Shown here: positions 54,010-63,283 of the stretch, in pieces
Position numbering within the stretch: the first letter of the stretch is position 1
Layout: every line of letters starts with the position of its first letter
Source: Novipirellula herctigrandis
Lineage (GTDB): Bacteria > Planctomycetota > Planctomycetia > Pirellulales > Pirellulaceae
Assembly (NCBI GenBank): GCA_007859835.1
Contig: SJPJ01000001.1
Coordinates: forward strand, 1,662,437 to 1,726,436
DNA length: 64,000 nt
Direction of reading: 5' to 3'
Program-made: the position numbers and the translations under genes
Notes under the pieces: model-generated
What the model saw: the letters and a program-made list of their open reading frames with translations, nothing else
Databases searched by the model: none
Told to the model about the DNA's origin: nothing

Positions 54010-55077
54010 ATGACAAACAACCAAGTTTCATCGCCATCAACTTCTTCTCGATTACTCGAAGTCCTTGATGCCTACGAGCGAGTTCTTGTCGTCATGCATG
54101 ACAACCCTGATCCGGATGCGATTGCATCGGGTTGGGCGATCGAGGTTCTAGTCCACGAGCGACTGCAAAAGCCGGTTCGAGTCATCGCTGGGGGAGCGAT
54201 CGTTCGAGCGGAAAACCGTTACATGGTGGAACTGCTTCATCCGCCCATCGAGTTAGTGGATGACATCTTCGTTGACGGCCAAACGGCGACGATTCTGGTC
54301 GACTGTGGCTTGGAGGCAACGAACCATCTTTTGACCCGCCACAACATCAAGCCGGTTGGCATCATTGACCATCACGTTACCGGCAATGGTTCCTTAGCAA
54401 TGCCGTTCACGGACATTCGCCCCAATGTAGCGGCATCCGCGATGATCACTGCCAGCTACCTTCAAGAACAAGGGATCGACCCAGGCGCGAAACTGGCAAC
54501 CGCCATGCTGTACGCGGTACGAACGGAAACTTGCGGTCACGAAACCCATTTTTCTCAGCTTGATCGAACGATGCTAACTTGGTTGACGGAGTTTGGTGAG
54601 CCTGAATTGCTGGCGGAAATCCAGAACGCCCCGTTAACGCGAGACTACTTCGCTGATCTGCTTTTGGCGCTGCAGAGCACTTTTCTTTATGGAGATGTCG
54701 CGATCTGTTTCCTTCCACGAGCCGCTGGCGTAGAAATTGTAGGTGAGGTCGCGGACATGCTTGTTCGTTGTGACGACATCCGTAGCGTGCTTTGTGCTGC
54801 AATTGTCGGAGACGATTTACTGATCTCGGCACGAACATCGCGAGATTCCGATAGTGCCGTTCTTCTTCTACAAAAAACGCTCCATGGTCTGGGCGGTGCC
54901 GGAGGGCACTCGCACCGCGCGGGTGGAAAAGTGTCTGGTATCAAGCATGGAGCGAGGGCGACCGACAACCTGTACGACCAATTACATAGCCGTTGGCTAT
55001 CGGTCTGCGATGTGACGCGTCAGCGCGGATCAAGATTGATCGCCAAGCACGAGATTGTGCAAAATTTGCATCGATAG
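54010..55077 (+). CDS. DHH-family phosphoesterase (NrnA-like)
   Basis: 355 aa from the ATG at 54010. DHH motifs: VVMHDNPDPDAIASGWA (H30, D34, D36), LVDCG (98), IIDHHV (D120, H121, H122), and a C-terminal DHHA1 domain with GLGGAGGHSHRAGGK. It resembles oligoribonuclease/pAp phosphatases, which degrade short RNA or 3'-phosphoadenosine 5'-phosphate with Mn2+; family size and motifs fit. The frame is open upstream to 53905, but the extra 35 residues have no family character. Confidence 0.9.
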   Translation: MTNNQVSSPSTSSRLLEVLDAYERVLVVMHDNPDPDAIASGWAIEVLVHERLQKPVRVIAGGAIVRAENRYMVELLHPPIELVDDIFVDGQTATILVDCGLEATNHLLTRHNIKPVGIIDHHVTGNGSLAMPFTDIRPNVAASAMITASYLQEQGIDPGAKLATAMLYAVRTETCGHETHFSQLDRTMLTWLTEFGEPELLAEIQNAPLTRDYFADLLLALQSTFLYGDVAICFLPRAAGVEIVGEVADMLVRCDDIRSVLCAAIVGDDLLISARTSRDSDSAVLLLQKTLHGLGGAGGHSHRAGGKVSGIKHGARATDNLYDQLHSRWLSVCDVTRQRGSRLIAKHEIVQNLHR

Positions 55078-55341
55078 AGACTTGATCGGTTTTGAATTCC
55101 CTCCCACGCAACGCGACGAGAGCATAGGGTAATCCGTCATAGTGGACGTGCGGCTTCGCCAGCTTGTTTTGGTGCAAGTGGTTCCAAGTAGCGGATAGTA
55201 CTCGCTTAATGCCGTTTTCGTACCGCAGTATCCAAACTCCGCCACAGTTAAACAAAAAGGGATGGAATCGAAAAGTCTCTTTTCAACGCTGTTTTGAGTG
55301 TGTCAACAAATTGCCCAATCCACTTTCGCAGCGACTCTTTT
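55078..55341. other. Intergenic stretch before the fragment region
   Basis: About 265 bases. On the minus strand about 60 codons (55083-55255, with a WILRYENGIKRVLSATW segment) have some coding character and could be a remnant, but no family is recognised. Confidence 0.3.
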
Positions 55342-55425
55342 CATCGAGTGGCTAGGGCCATCGAGCGACTAGCGCCATCGAGCGACTAGGGCCATCGAGT
55401 GGCTAGGGCCATCGAGCGACTAGGG
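55342..55425. repeat. 17-bp tandem array at the sigma-54 fragment breakpoint
   Basis: Five units of 17 bp of the type CATCGAGCGACTAGGGC / CATCGAGTGGCTAGGGC (55342-55425, last one short by one base). The similarity of the neighbouring sequence to a sigma-54 activator ends exactly where the array begins. Confidence 0.93.
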
Positions 55426-55680
55426 AAGCTACCATCCGCCATCGCTGCGTTTAAGTCACGATTGGTCGCAGCAATAATGCGGACGTCGGTCTTCCTGGGG
55501 ACGCTACCACCAACGCGTTCAAATTCTTTCTCTTGCAACACTCGCAATAATTTCGCCTGCATGATGGGTGCCATTTCGCCGATTTCGTCCAAAAACAGGG
55601 TGCCGCCATTGCAAATTTCAAATTTGCCAACTCGTTTTTGATCTGCTCCTGTAAAGGCGTCTTTCTCATGGCCAAACAAG
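55426..55680 (-). pseudogene. Fragment of a sigma-54-dependent activator (AAA+ core)
   Basis: About 85 codons of the central domain of an NtrC-type activator: [20 protein letters not shown], Walker [28 protein letters not shown] and sensor [13 protein letters not shown], ending at DGSF where FRxDL is expected. The Walker A part, the N-terminal receiver and the DNA-binding domain are missing. The sigma-54 contact loop reads DAFTGA instead of GAFTGA. The piece ends at the 17-bp array on one side and abuts a nitrilase fragment on the other. It cannot be functional. Confidence 0.88.
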
Positions 55681-56204
55681 ATCCACATCACACCGAGCGA
55701 AAATGGTGGGGCGTGAATCCTGGAAGCGTCGTCGAAGTGTTCGAGACCGATTGTGGTCCGATTGCAATCCAAATTTGCTACGACATCGAGTTGCCAGAGC
55801 TAACGCGAATCGCAACAGAGAAGGGAGCACAGATCATCTTTGTTCCGTACAACACCGACACGCGGCATGGCTACCTGCGAGTGCGATATTGCGCGCAAGC
55901 CCGTTGCATTGAAAACCAGCTATACGTTGCAATCAGTGGCTGCACCGGCAATTTACCGTTTGTTGAAAACTCGGACATTCACTATGCGCCATCGGGCATT
56001 TATACTCCCGCGGATGCCGAATTCGCGCGAGACGCGATTGCTGCAGAATGCAATCCTAACGTCGAAACGGTTATCATTCATGACCTGGACTTCGAACAAT
56101 TACGCAGGCATCGCAAGACCGGTTCCGTGCAAAATTGGCACGACCGCAAAGGAGACTTGTATCGAGTCGTCTACGAAGAAAACGGGAAAACACATTCGGT
56201 CTAA
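55668..56204 (+). pseudogene. C-terminal fragment of a carbon-nitrogen hydrolase (nitrilase)
   Basis: 178 codons from the ATG at 55668. The sequence from [10 protein letters not shown] on matches the C-terminal part of the nitrilase superfamily enzymes that often follow an acetyltransferase domain. The catalytic Cys is there (C37 in [12 protein letters not shown]), with [20 protein letters not shown] and [10 protein letters not shown]. The N-terminal half, with the catalytic Glu and Lys, is gone and is replaced by the sigma-54 activator fragment on the other strand. It is therefore almost certainly inactive, although the frame is intact. Confidence 0.85.
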
Positions 56205-56626
56205 TGCATGTTGAATCCATTCAATCGGGTCCAGACAACAGCACAAGTCGCAAAGGCGATTACCATGCCAATGCCAGTGCCGGAGAGAATTTGCTGATGA
56301 ATCGCAGCACGAAAATCATGCTGAAAGGGTTGCGGGTCGATTGAAAGAAGGGAGATCGCCACAAGCGGATGGCCAGGCAAATTTGGTTGACCTTTGCTGT
56401 AGAATGCTGTCTGATGATCACGTTGATTCTCCACAAAATCTAAAACACGATTACACACCCAGCCGTGCGACGCTGTCCAGTGACTCGTATGACGATGAGA
56501 TAATCTCTAGTCAGACCGCGGTCATGATCGACGACGACGGCAAGCTTTTCATCCATCAAACTCTTCTGTAAGTGTACGGCAACGATTGAATCGAAGTGTA
56601 CACTCGCCACTCAAATAGGCTCAGCC
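56205..56626. other. Intergenic region before the PQQ-propeller gene
   Basis: About 420 bases. Two short open frames (56341-56571 plus, 56201-56458 minus) show no recognised domain and no good ribosome site. No repeat or RNA was seen. Confidence 0.4.
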
Positions 56627-58204
56627 ATGAAACAAAAACTAATCGCATCACTCGCTCTCTTTGCGTTCGCGTCCACTCTGACTGCGGATGACTGGCTTCG
56701 CTTTCGCGGCCCGAACGGTTCGGGGGTTAGCCAAGCGACCGACCCGCTTCCCACGCAGTGGTCGCCCACTGCAAACGTTGCTTGGAAAACAGGACTGCCT
56801 GGCGCAGGAGTGTCGAGTCCAATCGTCGTGGGCAATCGAGTGTTCGTGACCTGCTACACGGGTTACGGGCTGAGTCGAGAGAACCCCGGCGACATCAAGG
56901 ACTTGGTTCGTCACTTAGTGTGTTTCGATTTGAAGTCCGGTGAGAAACTCTGGCAAAAAGACGTCAAAGCAACCTTGCCCGAAGATCCGTATTCAGGGAT
57001 CGGCGTGACGGCTCACGGATACGCATCGCACACGCCCGTGTCCGATGGCGAAAAGGTATTTGCCTTTTTCGGGAAAAGCGGAGTGTATGCTTACGATCTT
57101 GATGGCAACGAAATATGGAATGCCAGTGTCGGCAAGGAGTCGGACCCTTTGAAGTGGGGTTCGTCATCAAGTCCTATCGTTCACGATGACACGTTGATCA
57201 TTACGGCGTCGGCGGAGAGTCAGGCGATCGTCGGATTGGACAAAGCCACTGGCAAAGAAGTGTGGCGACAAGAAGCCTCAGGGTTGGACAACATGTGGGG
57301 AACGCCAGCACTGGTGAAGGTTGACGACTCGCGAACGGATTTGGTCATGAGCGTTGCAAAGGAAATTTGGGGGCTCGACCCGAACACCGGAAAGCTACGA
57401 TGGTACAGTCAAGCAACGGGAGCCGAACAAGCGCAAAGCAGCATTATCAGCAACGACGGGATCGTGTATGTATTCACGGGTCGCGGTGGCGGAAGCGTGG
57501 CTGTGAAGGTCGGCGGATCCGGCGACACGACGGATACGGCTGTGCAATGGAGTGGCCGTGAGTCATCACGGTTTTCCTCACCGGTTGGATACAAGTCACG
57601 ACTGTACTTGGTGGCAAATGGTGTCGTGACAACCGTCGACGAAAAGTCAGGAGAGAAACTTGGACAAGTGCGGCTTGACGGCGCTGCAAGCAGCCGCGGG
57701 GGTTTCGGTTCGCTCGACTACCCGTCGCCGGTGATCGCAGGGGACAAGATGTACTACCTAAACGGATCGGGCCAAATGTTCGTGTTTGAACTCGGCGAAG
57801 AAGTAAAACAAATCAGCGTCAATCGAGTCACCTCCGACACTGAATCGTTCGGCGGCACTCCTGCAATCAGCGATGGCCGGATGATTCTTCGCTCTGACAA
57901 GCATCTGTACTGCGTGATGGACGAAGGCGAAACGGTTGATCCGGCCGACAACGTGGTCGCGAAGACGGAACCTGCAAACGAAGGCGGAGGCCGTGGCGGG
58001 TTTGGTGGCGGGCGCCCCGGTGGTGGACGTCCTGGCGGTTTCGGCGGTGGTGGCGGGCGCCCCGGTGGTGGACGTCCTGGTGGTTTCGGCGGTGGTGGCG
58101 GCCGACCGGGTGGTGGTAGCAGTGGCGGTCGAGGTGGCTTCGGTCGTAACCGAGGCGACGACTCGCGGCCCGACCGCCCCCAAAGACCTGAAAGGGCTGG
58201 TTAG
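56627..58204 (+). CDS. Exported PQQ-like beta-propeller protein with glycine-rich tail
   Basis: 525 aa. A signal peptide (KQKLIASLALFAFASTLTA) is followed by a seven- or eight-bladed PQQ-type propeller with typical repeats (DWLRFRGPNGSGVSQ, LKSGEKLWQKDV, LDKATGKEVWRQEA). The last about 70 residues are G/R/P-rich (GGRPGGGRPGGFGGG) and coded by a 45-bp tandem repeat (about 58006-58100). Such proteins in planctomycetes are secreted and of unknown ligand; there is no sign of PQQ-dependent dehydrogenase residues. The start is ATG 56627. Confidence 0.88.
   Translation: MKQKLIASLALFAFASTLTADDWLRFRGPNGSGVSQATDPLPTQWSPTANVAWKTGLPGAGVSSPIVVGNRVFVTCYTGYGLSRENPGDIKDLVRHLVCFDLKSGEKLWQKDVKATLPEDPYSGIGVTAHGYASHTPVSDGEKVFAFFGKSGVYAYDLDGNEIWNASVGKESDPLKWGSSSSPIVHDDTLIITASAESQAIVGLDKATGKEVWRQEASGLDNMWGTPALVKVDDSRTDLVMSVAKEIWGLDPNTGKLRWYSQATGAEQAQSSIISNDGIVYVFTGRGGGSVAVKVGGSGDTTDTAVQWSGRESSRFSSPVGYKSRLYLVANGVVTTVDEKSGEKLGQVRLDGAASSRGGFGSLDYPSPVIAGDKMYYLNGSGQMFVFELGEEVKQISVNRVTSDTESFGGTPAISDGRMILRSDKHLYCVMDEGETVDPADNVVAKTEPANEGGGRGGFGGGRPGGGRPGGFGGGGGRPGGGRPGGFGGGGGRPGGGSSGGRGGFGRNRGDDSRPDRPQRPERAG
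58006..58112 (+). repeat. 45-bp in-frame repeat in the PQQ-propeller tail
   Basis: Two and a half units of about 45 bp coding GGGGRPGGGRPGGFG. Only a few bases differ between the copies. Confidence 0.8.
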
Positions 58205-58407
58205 ATGCGTCGCGCGGTGTGCGTCGCAACGCTCGACATCTGTCTTCGAACGATTCGGCGTCAATTTTGACTGAAAACCTCGGCCCATAAAGTGTGCCGA
58301 TAGGGTGCTCCGTCAATTCATGGGCCCATTTTCGTTTCTAGGTCATGCCACGTCGAAGTCCTGGGAAGTGGCTAAACTATGGGCTCCTTCCTTTCGAGAC
58401 CCCACCT

Positions 58408-61400
58408 ATGAAATTTGCATTCAACCCACACCGCGCGTCTGTTGGCATTCGCCTGCTCCTTACTTTTGCTTTCGTAATTGCGATTCATCAACACGACATC
58501 TTCGCTTTCAATCCCCCCGTCGATCAACAAGGACCATTGACGGTTCGCATCGAAGGCCCGAGCTCCATTCACGAACCGGGAAAAGTTTTCTCAACGGTAG
58601 TCCAACTCGAAAACGATGGACAATCGAAAGTCAAGGGAACCGTGCGGTGTTACAGCATCGATGGTTGGGCATGTGAGCCAGAACGGAGTGTATTTTTTGA
58701 ACTCGACAAGAAAAGCAAGACCGAATTTGAATTCAAAATCACGCCCTCCGCAAACACGTACTCGGCACACTATCCAGTGCATGCGATCGTCGACTTCGAA
58801 TCCGATGGCATGCACTTAACGGCTCACCCTATCCTTGTTCTAACCACCGATGTTTCCCCTCGTCCGACGTCGACTGCCATCACTCAATGGAAACCGTACA
58901 AGGTTGACTGTGATCGCAGGCTTTCGCTCTGGCAAATCCCCATTCACCGTAGTGTCTCACAAGTATTTGGGAAACCCTCGACAACAACATCAGTGGGATG
59001 GACCGGGCCGATTGCGACGCATCGAGCGGACATGGATCCTCGCGCCATCGTCAAAGCAGATGACGAATCACGACACGCGATCACAATGCATCCACCTTGG
59101 TTCGCTGGCAATCCCGGGACCCTATTGATCGAATATCCGCTGGAGCTTCCCTCGTGCGAACCTATCTCGCTCGATTATGCAAACGCGGTCACGGCAAATG
59201 GCGAAGGCGACGGCGTGACCTTTCGTGTCCGAGTCACCGCGTTTGATGCTCCTCATGGCGAGTTTGGTGATGTGATTTCCGAACATCACAGTGATGCAAC
59301 GTCGTGGCAATCCCAATCAGTCGACCTAAGCCAATTCGCAGGACAGTCCATTCGACTGCAATTGGAATCACATCCTGGCCCCGCAAAGAACACCTCCTTT
59401 GACCAATGCTTTTGGGGTACTCCTACGCTAAATGTTGGCCGACCACCCGAACGATTGCCCTTTCCGCCCGATTCACAGCGTCCAATTGCGAGCGAATCGA
59501 AAGCGTACCATTTTAATTGTGGCAGTAACGAGGTCGACATTCGACCTGGTCGCCGAGGGCTACTCGATGCATCGATTGGTTTTTCGGATACACAGGAGCA
59601 TCGATTATGGATTCAAGGCTTCAATGTGCGAGTGGCGGGATTTGACCTGAACGACGGCGGAGCAGCGATAACGCTTCGCGAAGTCAGTCAACGGGCAACC
59701 AACAATGGCATTCGAGTATTACATTCGTTCGCCACGATGGATCGAGCATTCGACTTGGTGGGTGAAGCAAGCGTGAAAGACGAGATGCTACAAGTGAAGT
59801 GGACTCTCGAAAATGCATCTCCAAATCAACCATGGAATGTCACTCGTATCGAAGCAGTGTCACTCGGTAAATTCAGCAGCCAAGCAAAACGCATTTACGC
59901 AGGCCACGGTAACGTCCTCGAAATCCCCGAAGCATTCAACCTAAACTTTGATGGTCACCGGCTTGCAACGTCCTTTGTTGGCTTCGATTTCAACAGCAAC
60001 GTGTCCTTGGTGGAAGCAGTCGACTTGCCACCGACCCAATTGCGTGTGGATCCGGCACAACATCACTATTCCCTTGAAACCGATGGGGAGGCAACGTTCA
60101 TGCTGATCCCCGGAAAAAGTGTTTGGGAATTGGCGAAGCGATACCGCGACCACAACGGACTTAAGGCAGCCAGCGGCGTCAACAAATTAGCGGGACGATT
60201 TGCGTTTGACCTTTGGGGAGGCCGATACGAAGACGCAAACACTCAACTCAAACGGGCATTTCGATATGGGCTGACCCACTCCGTCGTCGTTTGGCACAAC
60301 TGGCAACATTTTGGGTACGATTACCGACTTCCTGAAATTTACCCACCGAATCCAGAACATGGCAACGAAGAACAATTGCGTTCACTGATTGAGACCTGTA
60401 GTCAGTCCGACGTACTGTTCGCGTTACACGACAACTACATCGACTTCTATCCCGATGCAGATGGCTTTTCGTACCGTGATGTGATTGCCTTTGACCGGAA
60501 CCAAAAACCTGTCAAAGCATGGTTGAACGAATACCGAGGTGCACGTTCCTACCGTTACCGGGCCGATCGAGTCACACCGTTTCTTCAAAACAATCTAAAT
60601 GTGATCTCTCAAAAACTTCGACCCTCATCCTACTTTATTGATGTCTGGTCAAGCATTCGGCCCTACGACTACTGGACCGCCGACGGCACTTTCTTTGACG
60701 CCCAATCAACCCGCGATTCCTGGAGGAAACACTTTGCTTGGATTCGTGACAAACTTGGAAACAACGCTCCCCAAATTTCCGAGAGTGGTCACGACCAATT
60801 GATCGGTTGGCTCGACGGCGCCCAAACGAACCATCTGCGTGTCGGCAAACCACTTGGCGGGAAGCATTCGTGGAGCGTATGGAACATTCAATGCGCTGAC
60901 TCGGAGCGGATCCCTTGGTTCGATGCCGCTCATCACGACCGGTTTGTGCTTCACGGCGCCGGCTATTCCTCGCGTTATCAAGCGGGACTCGATGGAACAA
61001 TGCACGGCATCTACAGCGACGACTATATCGCAACGGAAATGCTGACCGGTCACCCCACAATGGCCAGTAGTCCTTTTGACCGAGACGTTGTGCGGAAATA
61101 CTGGTTAACGCACAATGTATCACGTGCACTCGCATTGAAAACGATCGAAGATGTCACGTTTGTTGACGACAACCTGCACCATCAACACGTACGCTGGTCC
61201 AATGGCGGCGAGGTTTGGGTAAATCGGGGCGAAGATGATTGGACGACCCAAGACGTGGACCTTCCTCCTTTTGGTTTTTTGGCAAAGATTCCGACTTCCG
61301 AAGGACTCGTATCTGCTGCGGTCTGTCGCCAAGATGGATTGATTGTTGAAAAATGTCAGTCGCCGAATGAACTCTACGTCAATGCGAGAAGCTCGATTGG

Positions 61401-62130
61401 CGAACTGGCCTGTATCGAACCGAGAATCGTCGGATTTGACGCCCACTCGGCAAACCAACTTCGCTTTGTCATCGACTGGAAGTTGGCTGATCCCATTCCA
61501 ACAGGCTTCAAACCGTTCCTGCACTTCGTTGATCAAGAAGAAAAGATCGCGTTCCAGGCAGCCAACATCGATGAATTCCCGCAAAGCGGAAAAACCGGAA
61601 CCTTCTCAATACGCGCAACAGGAAAATTGCCGCAAACTTGTACCAAGGGCGATGAGTTCGAATTGCGTGTTGGTTTCTATGACCCCTCAGGCAATCACCA
61701 CCGTTTGCCATTGATTGGAAATCGCGACGATGAACGTCGGATTCGACTCGGAAAAATCACGGTGACAGGTGAAATGGATGCGGCAACTACCGTCGAATGG
61801 ACAACGTTCAAACATGACAGAGACTCATTTCTCGACCGCAACAATATCGATGCGAAACCCGTTGATTTTGAATGGGTCGTCACGCCCGGATCTTGCAGGA
61901 TCACACGTGATGGTGACACGGTCGTTTTGACACCTCTGCCGAACGAAAATGCGAAACGAACATCGTGGAAAGTTCACTGGGATGCGTTACCCTGGTCTTT
62001 GCCGACGCCGAACCGCGTGATTGCGATCCGTGAATCCGGAGAGGTCCTATGGAAACGCCCGCTTGACCAGAAAAACAATTTCCAACACGACCCCGAGGCG
62101 TTCGCGTATCGCTTCGATCTAGAGCAATGA
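58408..62130 (+). CDS. 1240-aa secreted protein, putative glycoside hydrolase
   Basis: 1240 aa from the ATG at 58408. A signal sequence (about 1-35, hydrophobic IRLLLTFAFVIAI) is followed by beta-rich domains (about 40-600), a TIM-barrel-like central part (about 600-900, VVVWHNWQHFGYDYRLPE, LFALHDNYIDFYPD, SSYFIDVWSS, APQISESGHDQL) and C-terminal beta domains. D745 (YFIDVWSS) and E792 (SESGHD) are positioned like acid/base or nucleophile residues of retaining glycosidases related to GH101 or DUF5696, by pattern only. The substrate is unknown. A longer start (58345) would add 21 residues before the signal. Confidence 0.75.
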   Translation: MKFAFNPHRASVGIRLLLTFAFVIAIHQHDIFAFNPPVDQQGPLTVRIEGPSSIHEPGKVFSTVVQLENDGQSKVKGTVRCYSIDGWACEPERSVFFELDKKSKTEFEFKITPSANTYSAHYPVHAIVDFESDGMHLTAHPILVLTTDVSPRPTSTAITQWKPYKVDCDRRLSLWQIPIHRSVSQVFGKPSTTTSVGWTGPIATHRADMDPRAIVKADDESRHAITMHPPWFAGNPGTLLIEYPLELPSCEPISLDYANAVTANGEGDGVTFRVRVTAFDAPHGEFGDVISEHHSDATSWQSQSVDLSQFAGQSIRLQLESHPGPAKNTSFDQCFWGTPTLNVGRPPERLPFPPDSQRPIASESKAYHFNCGSNEVDIRPGRRGLLDASIGFSDTQEHRLWIQGFNVRVAGFDLNDGGAAITLREVSQRATNNGIRVLHSFATMDRAFDLVGEASVKDEMLQVKWTLENASPNQPWNVTRIEAVSLGKFSSQAKRIYAGHGNVLEIPEAFNLNFDGHRLATSFVGFDFNSNVSLVEAVDLPPTQLRVDPAQHHYSLETDGEATFMLIPGKSVWELAKRYRDHNGLKAASGVNKLAGRFAFDLWGGRYEDANTQLKRAFRYGLTHSVVVWHNWQHFGYDYRLPEIYPPNPEHGNEEQLRSLIETCSQSDVLFALHDNYIDFYPDADGFSYRDVIAFDRNQKPVKAWLNEYRGARSYRYRADRVTPFLQNNLNVISQKLRPSSYFIDVWSSIRPYDYWTADGTFFDAQSTRDSWRKHFAWIRDKLGNNAPQISESGHDQLIGWLDGAQTNHLRVGKPLGGKHSWSVWNIQCADSERIPWFDAAHHDRFVLHGAGYSSRYQAGLDGTMHGIYSDDYIATEMLTGHPTMASSPFDRDVVRKYWLTHNVSRALALKTIEDVTFVDDNLHHQHVRWSNGGEVWVNRGEDDWTTQDVDLPPFGFLAKIPTSEGLVSAAVCRQDGLIVEKCQSPNELYVNARSSIGELACIEPRIVGFDAHSANQLRFVIDWKLADPIPTGFKPFLHFVDQEEKIAFQAANIDEFPQSGKTGTFSIRATGKLPQTCTKGDEFELRVGFYDPSGNHHRLPLIGNRDDERRIRLGKITVTGEMDAATTVEWTTFKHDRDSFLDRNNIDAKPVDFEWVVTPGSCRITRDGDTVVLTPLPNENAKRTSWKVHWDALPWSLPTPNRVIAIRESGEVLWKRPLDQKNNFQHDPEAFAYRFDLEQ

Positions 62131-62320
62131 ACTCGCGGATATCACACGGTCGCAATATCGACGATCTATCGAGTAACGTCGGATACCGTTGAGGTTCCGG
62201 TGCAAGCAAATTGATCGTACGATTCCTGGCGTTTGAAAACGCATTAGGAAAAACATGTATCATGGGTGACGTGCATCCCAGGATTGGTTTGCAGGACGCG
62301 ACCTCCATTGCGAGCTACAG

Positions 62321-63280
62321 ATGTCGAATCATACCGAGCCAACTTGCCCCAATGATCACACATCCGATTCATTGAACATTGGAAACGCGGCCGAAAAATC
62401 GCCAGTAGATTTAAAGCCGAGGGTTTGGCCACTGTTCGCGATAAGCCTCGCCGAAGTGGTGTTCATTTCGATATTACAAGGGGCATTCATCCTCGCTTTT
62501 CTGTTTGCCACTCGTGGCGACGGCCAATCGTTACAGGAAGCAGTCCGTGGTTTGCCGTCACGACTTATGCACCCGCCCCTCTTCTTGCTGATGCTCTGCC
62601 TCTCTGGATTCTCAATGATCGGGTTTGCGTTTCTATTTGGACGAATGAGTGCGAAACATCGTCACATCTCAACTATAGAAAGACTGGGACTGCAATGGCC
62701 AACCATTCCTTTGACGTCATTTCTTTGCTTGATGATTGGCTCGGTGCCAGTGCTTCTAATATCGGTTGGAATTGTCATGTTGATCAACATGGTTCTACCG
62801 GGTGATGAAACTGGCTTGGCCCTATACAAAGACATCACCAACGGTTGGGCAGTCGCGTTGATCGTCCTCATTGGTGTGCTACCGGGTTTCGGCGAAGAGT
62901 TGTTTTTCCGAGGATTCATCCAACGCCGGATGTTACAGAGGTACCGACCATCGGTTGCAATCGGCGTGACGTCGGCCCTGTTTGGCCTCTTTCATGTCAC
63001 ACCGCACGGAATTGCACTCGCAACCATCATCGGCGTATGGCTAGGTGTCATCGCGTGGCGCACGAATTCGATCTGGCCGAGCGTTTGTTGTCACGCGTTT
63101 ATCAATAGCGGATGGAACATTTACCAAGTGGGGCGATTCAATTGGGGGTTCCCCGATGTTCCGCCGATTTGGTTCGGTATCGTTGGAAGTGCCGTTGTTC
63201 TTGCTGCGTTTGCCATTTCGGTTCGGATACTTCGCACTCAAGATCCAAATTTGGATCAGCTCCGTTCGGAGTTCGCCTAA
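62321..63280 (+). CDS. CPBP intramembrane metalloprotease
   Basis: 319 aa with about eight membrane helices. The family motifs are GEELFFRG (E192, E193, R197), LFGLFHVTPHG and CHAFINS, the Rce1/CAAX-type signature. Such proteases may cut lipidated or membrane peptides; in bacteria some are involved in bacteriocin maturation or immunity, but nothing here points to that. The start is ATG 62321. It converges on the DUF4129 gene with only a few bases between the stops. Confidence 0.9.
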   Translation: MSNHTEPTCPNDHTSDSLNIGNAAEKSPVDLKPRVWPLFAISLAEVVFISILQGAFILAFLFATRGDGQSLQEAVRGLPSRLMHPPLFLLMLCLSGFSMIGFAFLFGRMSAKHRHISTIERLGLQWPTIPLTSFLCLMIGSVPVLLISVGIVMLINMVLPGDETGLALYKDITNGWAVALIVLIGVLPGFGEELFFRGFIQRRMLQRYRPSVAIGVTSALFGLFHVTPHGIALATIIGVWLGVIAWRTNSIWPSVCCHAFINSGWNIYQVGRFNWGFPDVPPIWFGIVGSAVVLAAFAISVRILRTQDPNLDQLRSEFA

Positions 63281-63283
63281 AGC

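Noticed and set aside
54941..55255. Minus-strand frame of 104 codons overlapping the DHH gene end
   Set aside because: The part outside the DHH gene has some coding look but no recognised family; kept only as a note in the intergenic entry.
57758..58288. Minus-strand frames of 149-176 codons over the glycine-rich tail
   Set aside because: Products are T/A/R/H-rich mirror images of the Gly-rich repeats and have no start signal.
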